Positions 6,623 to 13,378 of a stretch of 19,325 nucleotides of DNA are shown here, piece after piece. Location: assembly GCA_031553435.1 (NCBI GenBank), contig JAVBLQ010000001.1, positions 1 through 19,325 on the forward strand, in the 5' to 3' direction. The notes below the pieces were generated by a model. It was given only the letters and a program-made list of their open reading frames with translations, did not search any database and was not told the DNA's origin. Position 1 is the stretch's first letter. Each line of letters begins with the position of its first letter. This DNA comes from JAVBLQ01 sp031553435. Lineage in GTDB: Bacteria; Bacteroidota; Bacteroidia; Bacteroidales; Azobacteroidaceae. Made by a program: the position numbers and the translations under genes.

Positions 6623-8720
6623 ATTGGGTTTAAGACACCTCCTTATCTCCGGACTTTGCATTCTTTTATCCTTTGGAATTAAAAACAACTCATTTGGAAT
6701 CAATCAGTTACAACAATTAAACGATTCGGTTCCCGCTCCCGATTCCACTATGAAAGTATGGGGTAAAGAAGTGACTGTATTTGGCCAGGGGGGAAAAAAA
6801 ATGACCGGGACTTCCGTCGGGAAAATAGCCCTCAATCCGGAAGCGGTATCGAAACTCCCTTCCATTCTAGGAAATACCGACCTGTTGAAATTATTAACAC
6901 TTACTCCCGGCATTCAAAATCCGGGCGACGGAAACACAAATATGTATATACGGGGAGGGGATTCCGGACAAAATCTTTTACTATACAATGGTGCTTCTCT
7001 ATATACTCCCGGACATTTATTGGGATTTTTCCCGTTATTCAATGCAGATCATATCTCATCCCTCGAGCTTTCCAAAACAGGAATCAATGCACAATATGGC
7101 GGACGATTAAGTTCGGTTATAACAGTTAAAAGTAAATACAACCTGCCGGAAAAAATATCTATCAAAGGCAATGTCGGATTGTTATCATCACAAGCAACGC
7201 TGAAACTTCCTCTTGGAAAAAAGTTCGGTTTATATCTTTCAGGAAGAAAAACCTACATAGAATTGCTAATGCAACCGGTGCTCGACGCCACAGTGAACAA
7301 CAATGCCAAAAACAAAGTAGAAAATACGGAATACAATTTCTATGATACCAACCTGACTCTGGTCGGCGAATTATCGGAAAAAGATCGCTTAACAATCAAT
7401 GCATTTTTCGGTAAAGATAATTTCAACATTTCGGATAACGATTTATTACTCAATGGAATTCTAAAATGGAAAAATAGCGCATTGTCGGCACAATGGGATA
7501 CCCGGATCAAATCCAACAAATTTTCCCAGCAGCTACTTTTCAGTGATTATAATAATCAACTGGAAACTTCGCAGGCCCAAATGGAATTCAATCTCAGATC
7601 CAAAATACAAGATGCCGGATATAAGAACAAATATTCTTTTTTCATGAAAGATATTCCTTTTGATGCGGGATTAGAATATACTCATCATAAGATAGCTCCT
7701 CAAAATTATACAATCAATAATGCAGGACAGGTTTATAATACCAATAATCCGGAAACACAAAATGCACACGATGCAGCCTTATTTTTATCATCCAAACTGA
7801 GACTTTCACAACGCCTGAGCATGGATCTTGGATTAAGATATAATTTATTTATCAATAAAAAAACGTTCAACAGTCTGAATCCCAGAATTTCAGCCTTTTA
7901 TATTCTGAAAGACAACATGTCGATAAGGGCTGCCTACAGTCGTCAGAACCAATATATCAATCTGCTTACACCTTCCAGTGTCGGTATCCCTACCGATATG
8001 TGGATTGCAGCATCCAACGATATAATCCCTCAATCGGGAGATGAAATATCAGCCGGTTATTTCCAGTCTTTTCTGAATGAAGCTTTCGAATTTTCGTCAG
8101 AAATATATTACAGAAAAATGAGGAATGTGACCGAATATAATCAGAATTTCACGGGAAATTACAACAATTCCTTTATAGATAATATCCGGAATGGTAACGG
8201 ACGTGCATACGGAATTGAATTCATACTAAAGAAAAATTACGGTAAACTTACCGGATGGATAAGTTATACGCTGGGACATTCGGAACGAACATTTGACGCC
8301 ATCAATCAAGGCAAAACATTCCCCGCAAAGTTCGACAGACGGCATGATGTTTCCTGTGTAGGCGCTTATACATTTAATGAACATTGGGATGCCTCGGTAG
8401 TTTATTCGTTTGCTACCGGAAACGCTTATACATTGCCATCATCCTGGTATTTTATCAATAACACTCCGGTAAAAGAATACGGAGCATATAATGGAGCCCG
8501 GATGCCGGATTATAACCGGACAGATTTTTCCATTAATTACTGGTTCAAAAAAGACAATGGGATTAATTTTTCATTATACAATGCATTCATGGTCAATAAT
8601 CCTGTGTATATTTTCATGAATGTAAAGCAGAATGATGAGACCGGAAAAATCGGAGTCAGCATAAAAGAAAAGAAACTTTATACAATTATTCCCTCAATCA
8701 GTTGGAGATTTAAATGGTGA
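6609..8720 (+). CDS. TonB-dependent outer-membrane receptor, short form
   Basis: A 703-residue protein. A hydrophobic signal segment (residues about 8-30, LRHLLISGLCILLSFGIKNN) is followed by a short linker, a possible TonB box (KEVTVFGQ, 53-60), a plug domain of about 70-175 (DLLKLLTLTPGIQ, NMYIRGGDSGQNLLLYNGAS, GFFPLFNADHISSLELSKTG, YGGRLSSVITV) and a long beta-barrel ending in aromatic ISWRFKW, as expected for BAM-assembled proteins. The carboxypeptidase-regulatory-like domain that usually precedes the plug in Bacteroidota receptors is missing. It takes up an unknown ligand using TonB energy. The start is GTG 6609, 2 bases after sufE, since no ATG lies before the signal segment. It overlaps the next gene by 7 bases, so the two form a receptor-lipoprotein pair. 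Confidence 0.9.
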   Translation: MKSEKLGLRHLLISGLCILLSFGIKNNSFGINQLQQLNDSVPAPDSTMKVWGKEVTVFGQGGKKMTGTSVGKIALNPEAVSKLPSILGNTDLLKLLTLTPGIQNPGDGNTNMYIRGGDSGQNLLLYNGASLYTPGHLLGFFPLFNADHISSLELSKTGINAQYGGRLSSVITVKSKYNLPEKISIKGNVGLLSSQATLKLPLGKKFGLYLSGRKTYIELLMQPVLDATVNNNAKNKVENTEYNFYDTNLTLVGELSEKDRLTINAFFGKDNFNISDNDLLLNGILKWKNSALSAQWDTRIKSNKFSQQLLFSDYNNQLETSQAQMEFNLRSKIQDAGYKNKYSFFMKDIPFDAGLEYTHHKIAPQNYTINNAGQVYNTNNPETQNAHDAALFLSSKLRLSQRLSMDLGLRYNLFINKKTFNSLNPRISAFYILKDNMSIRAAYSRQNQYINLLTPSSVGIPTDMWIAASNDIIPQSGDEISAGYFQSFLNEAFEFSSEIYYRKMRNVTEYNQNFTGNYNNSFIDNIRNGNGRAYGIEFILKKNYGKLTGWISYTLGHSERTFDAINQGKTFPAKFDRRHDVSCVGAYTFNEHWDASVVYSFATGNAYTLPSSWYFINNTPVKEYGAYNGARMPDYNRTDFSINYWFKKDNGINFSLYNAFMVNNPVYIFMNVKQNDETGKIGVSIKEKKLYTIIPSISWRFKW

Positions 8721-9568
8721 AAAATTATTTATTTTATTTCTGTGTTCTATTTTCTCTATTGATAATTTCGTGCAATAAAGAAGAAGAAATCGGCTATGTT
8801 GACTATGATCCGAAAATATCAGTCGAAGGCTGGATCGAAAACGGAACTCCCGCCACCGTGATGCTTACCTGGACAGCCTCTTTCAATCAGGAAATGGACA
8901 CGACATACTTATTGAATCATGTGATCAAATCGGCCAAAGTCTCTGTAAGTGATGGTGAACAAACTGAAATTCTAACACTTGGAATGAATAAAAATTACCT
9001 GCCTCCTTATACCTATTACGGCAGTTCACTGATTGGTAAAACCGGAAAAACATATACATTAAAAATAGAATATCAAAACAAAACAATCGCAGCTCAAACA
9101 TATATCCCTCAGGCTGTTCCTTTGGATGATTATTGGTTTGTCCCGGAAAGTGACACAAGCGGCTATGTTCACATCGGATTCAAAAATGATGTCATGAGCG
9201 GCAATTATTATCAGATAGCTACCAAAGTCAAAAACAAAGAAACTATTTTCAAACCCTGTTTGTATGGTAATATTGATCCGGCTATTTTCAATGTAGGGGA
9301 ATCTGTTTCTATTCAAATCAACAAAGGACCGGTTTTGTATCCGGACGTCAACTTCGAAACTTATTTTATCAAGGGAGATACGGTATTATTAAAATTCAGG
9401 ACGCAACCCAAGCCGGGTTATGATTTCTGGAATAGCTGGCAAAACGAAGTCTTGAATGCACAAAACCCAATATTTCCGGCTAATACAAGTTTGAAATCAA
9501 ATATTGAAGGAGGGGTCGGTATTTGGTGTGGTTATGGAACTTATAACTATCAGGTGATTGCAAAATAA
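8714..9568 (+). CDS. DUF4249-type lipoprotein paired with the TonB receptor
   Basis: A 284-residue protein with lipobox LIISC (Cys20) followed by NKEEE, a Lys-Glu-Glu pattern like the lipoprotein export signal that sends Bacteroidota lipoproteins to the cell surface. PKISVEGWIENGTPATVMLTW (about 33-53) is the typical opening of DUF4249 proteins, which are regularly encoded next to TonB-dependent receptors. The rest is beta-rich (YTLKIEYQNKTIAAQTYIPQ, KNDVMSGNYYQIATK) and ends GIWCGYGTYNYQVIAK. The gene starts inside the receptor gene (ATGGTGA overlap), so the two are translationally coupled. By analogy with other receptor-lipoprotein pairs it may cap or feed the barrel, but no biochemical function is established for this family that I can name. 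Confidence 0.85.
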   Translation: MVKNYLFYFCVLFSLLIISCNKEEEIGYVDYDPKISVEGWIENGTPATVMLTWTASFNQEMDTTYLLNHVIKSAKVSVSDGEQTEILTLGMNKNYLPPYTYYGSSLIGKTGKTYTLKIEYQNKTIAAQTYIPQAVPLDDYWFVPESDTSGYVHIGFKNDVMSGNYYQIATKVKNKETIFKPCLYGNIDPAIFNVGESVSIQINKGPVLYPDVNFETYFIKGDTVLLKFRTQPKPGYDFWNSWQNEVLNAQNPIFPANTSLKSNIEGGVGIWCGYGTYNYQVIAK

Positions 9569-9615
9569 GTGAATGGTGAATACTTACTCACCATCCACTA
9601 TTCATAACTCACTAT
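9569..9615. repeat. Heptad-repeat element D between convergent genes
   Basis: It fills the whole gap between two converging stop codons. On the plus strand it begins gtgaatg-gtgaata. The right part, read on the minus strand, is agtgagt-tatgaat-agtggat-ggtgagt, again in 7-base steps. A 7-bp stem forms from ATGGTGA (9573-9579) and TCACCAT (9588-9594). It may act as a weak two-way terminator, but it has no strong T tract. Confidence 0.65.
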
Positions 9616-10791
9616 TTATTCGAAATTCTTAACAAAATTCTCCCAATTGGTGATAAATTGATTGAATCCGCTGCTAAAATAAACTTCTGCATCAACAGTT
9701 GTTTTGTCGCCAAATTCAAAAACATAGGCATCTTCCCAATAAGTATTAGAATAAGAACCCCAATATTCTGTTACTTTTTTAGACTTCTTGATCAAGCGGG
9801 CAATTTTGGATCCGTCTGCTCTTGAAGCTAAGTAAATAGAAGAATTGTCATTAAAAGCTTTATCCATTGCTGTATTAAATTCTGCTTCTTTTTGTTCAGT
9901 TCGTTGTTCATATGGCAAATCATAATATGCATCGTCAGCATTTTGTTCTGCCTGAGCCAATTTATTATAATCAACTTCGGTAATAAGCACCAGATTATCC
10001 ATAATTTTGACATAACCTTTGCCTGTCATTTGTCCGGGATCTTCGTCATTAACAAGATTATCAAGATTTCCAGACATATTGGTATTTGCTTCGAACAATA
10101 CTTTGTTTCCTTTTCTGAAAACAGAGGTAGCTTCGGTTGGATTTCCTTTAGTTCCTTTTGTTTCCATTATATAAGCGCCAAGGTCATAAGTCACTTCGGC
10201 ATAAGAAGGTATTTCATCAGCATTGAAATCCGTTCTTGCAAAAACAGAACCTACTTGTTTAGCTCCTAAATAAATTTTAGCTAATGCTTCTTTTGGTAAT
10301 TGGTAAGTTTCTTCTTCATTTATATAAGCATTATCAGAAGCAACTCCCGTCACTACAATATTTGCAGTACTGCTTCCAACAGGAAAGATCATTTCCAATT
10401 GAGAGGCCGATGCTGTTTTATCCCATGCTTGTGTGGCTGAGTTCCATGTATATTTTCCATAAAATTCATTGATATAAATAACATCTTCAGAAGATCTTAA
10501 TGTCTGACCATCAAGTTCAAGGTCCTGGATTTCCATCAAATTATTAAAAGCTTTGAGCACTTTTATACATTCGTTGTTTTTCAAATCATCAATCTCTGTC
10601 AATAAAGAATTGGCATCTTGTTCTAATTTTACTTTTTGTTGTTCCGGTTGTAATGCTGAGTAAGGATAGTTTTTTACATCAGTAATTGTTTGGTCTATAG
10701 CTGATGAGTTATCATCGTCGTTACTACATGAAACGAATGATAATGAAAAAAGGGCAACCGCCCCAAATAATAACAGTGTTTTTTTGTTCAT
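9616..10791 (-). CDS. Unknown lipoprotein with surface-export-like N-terminus
   Basis: A 391-residue protein I do not recognise. The signal sequence MNKKTLLLFGAVALFSLSFV leads to lipobox FVSC (Cys22), followed by SNDDDN, an acidic run like the Bacteroidota lipoprotein export signal, so it is probably displayed on the cell surface. The mature part is acidic, with a Leu/Glu-rich helical stretch at about 45-100 (QPEQQKVKLEQDANSLLTEI), then mixed beta segments (YGKYTWNSATQAWDKTA; KGYVKIMDNLVLITEVDYN) and a second Glu/Gln/Asp-rich helical stretch (YEQRTEQKEAEFNTAMDK), ending in EVYFSSGFNQFITNWENFVK. The pattern recalls other Bacteroidales lipoproteins of unknown role. It is isolated from rubrerythrin upstream by 230 bases and probably has its own promoter. 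Confidence 0.8.
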   Translation of the reverse strand: MNKKTLLLFGAVALFSLSFVSCSNDDDNSSAIDQTITDVKNYPYSALQPEQQKVKLEQDANSLLTEIDDLKNNECIKVLKAFNNLMEIQDLELDGQTLRSSEDVIYINEFYGKYTWNSATQAWDKTASASQLEMIFPVGSSTANIVVTGVASDNAYINEEETYQLPKEALAKIYLGAKQVGSVFARTDFNADEIPSYAEVTYDLGAYIMETKGTKGNPTEATSVFRKGNKVLFEANTNMSGNLDNLVNDEDPGQMTGKGYVKIMDNLVLITEVDYNKLAQAEQNADDAYYDLPYEQRTEQKEAEFNTAMDKAFNDNSSIYLASRADGSKIARLIKKSKKVTEYWGSYSNTYWEDAYVFEFGDKTTVDAEVYFSSGFNQFITNWENFVKNFE

Positions 10792-10853
10792 TTGTGCACT
10801 TTGTTAGGTTTGTAAATATAAATCGTGTTAAAAAAATACTATACCTTAATTAT

Positions 10854-10861
10854 CAAATATA
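10854..10861 (-). promoter_or_regulatory. Candidate -7 element for the unknown lipoprotein gene
   Basis: On the minus strand TATATTTG (10861 to 10854) matches the Bacteroidota -7 consensus exactly and lies about 60 bases before the ATG at 10791. No good TTTG is found about 20 bases upstream, so the call is tentative. The remainder of 10792-10920 is AT-rich with no other feature I can support. Confidence 0.35.
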
Positions 10862-10920
10862 ATGCCATCTTTATTCTAATAAATATGTTTTAAAAATCAG
10901 TTACATTATTTATCATTTTG

Positions 10921-11000
10921 AAAAGGCAAAAGGCAAAGGGCACAAGGCAAAAGATGTTGCGTGTAAACTATCTTTTGCCCTTAGCCTTTCGCCTTTTGTC
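10921..11000. repeat. Heptad-repeat inverted element E (rubrerythrin / lipoprotein gap)
   Basis: The left arm is aaaaggc-aaaaggc-aaagggc-acaaggc-aaaag in exact 7-base register (10921-10953). The right arm (about 10970-10999) is the approximate reverse complement, with a loop of about 16 bases. 10928-10948 equals the reverse complement of 519-539 in element A. It may form a hairpin after the rubrerythrin message on the minus strand, but lacks a terminator-like T tract. Confidence 0.8.
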
Positions 11001-11021
11001 AAATAAGATAACTTATTTGTC

Positions 11022-11603
11022 TCAATAATTTGTCTTTTTAGGTTCAAAATAAGATTGAGGATGTTCGCAAGCCGGACAAGTGTTCGGTGCATTTTTTCCT
11101 TTGTGAACGAATCCGCAATTGCGGCATTGCCATTCGATTTCTTCTTCTTTACTGAACACTTTGTTTTCTACTACGTTTGCCAACAGTTTACGGTATCTTG
11201 CTTCGTGTTCAGCTTCAACACGGGCAATCATACGAAATGCTGTAGCGATCTGTGGAAATCCTTCTTCTTTGGCTACTTGTTCGAATTCTTTGTAAAGAAT
11301 ATCCCATTCTTCTTTTTCACCATCAGCCGCAGCTAAAAGATTTTGAGCTGTAGTTCCGATGATTCCGGCAGGATAAGTGGCTGTAATCTCAACCATTCCT
11401 CCTTCTAAAAACTTGAAGAAACGTTTTGCATGTTCTCTTTCTTGTTCTGCTGTTTCAAGAAAAACACCTGCAATTTGTTCGTAACCTTCTTTTTTAGCTA
11501 CACTTGCAAAATAGGTGTAACGGTTTCTTGCTTGTGACTCTCCCGCAAATGCTTTCAACAGATTTTGTTCTGTGCGGGTTCCTTTGATGCTCTTCTGTTC
11601 CAT
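11022..11603 (-). CDS. rbr: Rubrerythrin
   Basis: A 193-residue protein with the two classic parts. Residues 1-145 are a ferritin-like four-helix bundle with di-iron ligands in GESQARNRY (Glu22), ETAEQEREHAK (Glu55, His58) and IARVEAEHEARY (Glu130, His133). Residues about 157-190 are a rubredoxin-like FeS4 domain with Cys160/Cys163 (WQCRNCG) and Cys176/Cys179 (TCPACEHPQSYFE). Rubrerythrin reduces hydrogen peroxide to water in the cytoplasm of anaerobes, protecting them from oxygen. An in-frame ATG 14 codons upstream (MIFTLHSFTIKYII) comes partly from heptad element J; MEQKSIKGTRTEQN is the family start. It is the last gene of the minus-strand run, 48 bases after the TldE-like gene. A short AT-only hairpin at 11001-11018 follows it. 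Confidence 0.96.
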   Translation of the reverse strand: MEQKSIKGTRTEQNLLKAFAGESQARNRYTYFASVAKKEGYEQIAGVFLETAEQEREHAKRFFKFLEGGMVEITATYPAGIIGTTAQNLLAAADGEKEEWDILYKEFEQVAKEEGFPQIATAFRMIARVEAEHEARYRKLLANVVENKVFSKEEEIEWQCRNCGFVHKGKNAPNTCPACEHPQSYFEPKKTNY

Positions 11604-11619
11604 AATAATATATTTTATT

Positions 11620-11657
11620 GTGAATGAGTGAAGGGTGAAGATCACTTTTATTCACTG
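11620..11657. repeat. Heptad-repeat inverted element J upstream of rubrerythrin
   Basis: The left arm gtgaatga-gtgaagg-gtgaag (11620-11640) faces a right arm, atcacttttattcactg (11641-11657), whose reverse complement is cagtgaataaaagtgat. It lies between rbr and the upstream gene and overlaps the TGA stop of that gene (11652-11654). The register is slightly irregular, with one 8-base step. Confidence 0.55.
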
Positions 11658-13319
11658 ATTTATTGTATTGGGATGTGGCACAATCGGCGGCTTTTGATAA
11701 TTATCTGTTGTTGTTTTTTGTATTTGAAGTTCTTCGAAAAGAATGGCATCCGGGACAATAATAGTCAATAGATTTCCGGCAACAGTATCATGTATAAATT
11801 CTTTATTGGATGCAGCAATAATTCTTTTGAATGCCTGATCATTCATATTCTTTATAACAGCTGAACGAACTAATTGTTCGCTACCATCTGCATTCAGGCG
11901 ATAAACAGACAACGGAGCTACTCCACGAACGATGTAAGCATAATCATATCCTTCTTCTTTAGCTCGTTGCAACATTTCCTTGCGAAGACTTTGTACATCC
12001 TGAGTATTGGCATATTGCATACGCAAAACTCCGGAACTTATGGATGAACTCATATTCAAAGAACTCAATGAGTGACCATTTGAATGAGGAACTTTTGGAG
12101 TCGGAACTCTTCCATTGAGTAATGTTTTCAATATACCATTTTCCACTAATGTCAATTTGGCAGGAGGAACTACGCCCTCTCCGTCAATCGGATAATAACC
12201 CATCAAAGGTTTCCCGTTATATTCTTTGGTTCCTGTCAGATCTTCGATAGTGATCTCTCTGGATGTGATCCGTTTGTCCATCATTTCTTCCAAACTGTTA
12301 CCTCCGTATGAGTAACCAGAAGAAGAGATTGGTTTTCTTTTTGCGATCAAGGAACTTCCTCCCTGCGTAAAGTTAGCGTAGAAAGTTTCGGCTACAGCTT
12401 GTTTTTCGTATAAGACCGGGCCTGTATAAGCTTCGTCGATTACCGGAGCTTTAGTTTTTGATTGTAATCTTTCTGCCAGTTCCACACATTTCTTTTTCAA
12501 GTCTTCTAATGAAGGCAATGATTTTGTATCCTTGCAAATAATACTGAAATAGTCGGAAATAGTTTCACCTTCCTCAGTCATCGTAGATACCCGTCCTATC
12601 AAAGAAACACAGGAAATAGGCAATTGAAAAGAGGTCTTTTCAGTATTATAAAAATAAATTTTAGAAGATAACATGTTTAAAGAAACTCCCGAATCCAAAA
12701 TGTATTTATAATCAGAAAATACCAAAGAAGCTTGTTTCAGATAGTCTTCATATTTTGACTGGTCAAAATCTATTTCTTTCCCGGGAATATCATTCATCAC
12801 AACTGTTGGTGTCTTGTCCCAATCAGGAAGATCCAGATCTTTTTGGGGAATATTCAACTGTTTGATAGTCGAAATTTTTTCTTCATATGTTTCGGCAGCG
12901 CTTTTATAGATGGCATCCAAATCTTTCCAGATGGTAAACCGGATTCCTCTTTCATCATTATCAATACAAGGAGTGCCGTCGTAGCCGGAACCGCCCCCGG
13001 AGCCTCCTGTGAAATTTTCATCCGTACATTGATAATCGCCGATCAACAAACGTGCGCTTGAAGTACGAACCGGAGCATAACCTGAATCCAGAATACTTCC
13101 CAAAGAAGCTGAAATCGCCATGCTCTTAAAATCACCCAAAGTATAAGAGATGAAAAACGGAGGTTTCAGACTTTCGAGTTTCAAGCCGGCCAAACCTCTT
13201 TCCACTTCCTCTTGAATGGCTTTGGAAATAATTGCATCTTTATTTTCCTGTGCAAAAATTGTTTCGGAAGGAAAAATCAACAGGATACAAATGAATATTT
13301 TTGTTATATTGAATTTCAT
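11652..13319 (-). CDS. Exported TldE/PmbA-like protein without the zinc motif
   Basis: A 555-residue protein from ATG 13319. A Sec signal peptide (MKFNITKIFICILLIFPSET, then IFA) is cut before Gln24. The body aligns by eye with the neighbouring TldD-like protein: APVIDEAYTGPVLYEKQAVAETF matches APVVESFTGPALLSAEAAGVF of the neighbour. Where the neighbour has HEIFGH, this one has YANFTQ (314-319), so it cannot bind the catalytic zinc. This is the situation of E. coli TldE (PmbA), the inactive half of the TldD-TldE protease heterodimer. Other shared blocks are LTLVENGILKTLLNGRVP, HSNGHS and a Pro-rich tail, PPIVPHP. A longer start at ATG 13379, overlapping the previous stop as TAATG, would add 20 residues and place the signal segment unusually far in; I prefer 13319. 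It probably acts in the periplasm. Confidence 0.88.
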   Translation of the reverse strand: MKFNITKIFICILLIFPSETIFAQENKDAIISKAIQEEVERGLAGLKLESLKPPFFISYTLGDFKSMAISASLGSILDSGYAPVRTSSARLLIGDYQCTDENFTGGSGGGSGYDGTPCIDNDERGIRFTIWKDLDAIYKSAAETYEEKISTIKQLNIPQKDLDLPDWDKTPTVVMNDIPGKEIDFDQSKYEDYLKQASLVFSDYKYILDSGVSLNMLSSKIYFYNTEKTSFQLPISCVSLIGRVSTMTEEGETISDYFSIICKDTKSLPSLEDLKKKCVELAERLQSKTKAPVIDEAYTGPVLYEKQAVAETFYANFTQGGSSLIAKRKPISSSGYSYGGNSLEEMMDKRITSREITIEDLTGTKEYNGKPLMGYYPIDGEGVVPPAKLTLVENGILKTLLNGRVPTPKVPHSNGHSLSSLNMSSSISSGVLRMQYANTQDVQSLRKEMLQRAKEEGYDYAYIVRGVAPLSVYRLNADGSEQLVRSAVIKNMNDQAFKRIIAASNKEFIHDTVAGNLLTIIVPDAILFEELQIQKTTTDNYQKPPIVPHPNTINQ

Positions 13320-13378
13320 AGACTTTGATGTAGTTATATATGACTGCTTCATATCTGTAATTTGTTTACTCACAAGCA

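Noticed and set aside
461..11000. Elements A and E as inverted ends of a large transposon
   Set aside because: The interval holds core genes (tRNA-Glu, rpsT, gyrB, sufE) and no transposase, and similar but different elements occur in the other gaps.
11001..11018. Intrinsic terminator of rubrerythrin
   Set aside because: AAATAAG/CTTATTT is an AT-only 7-bp hairpin without G-C pairs or a following T tract on the minus strand; too weak to call.
11604..11645. Fourteen-residue N-terminal extension of rubrerythrin (MIFTLHSFTIKYII)
   Set aside because: Derived partly from repeat element J; rubrerythrins begin at the MEQKSIKGT-type sequence.
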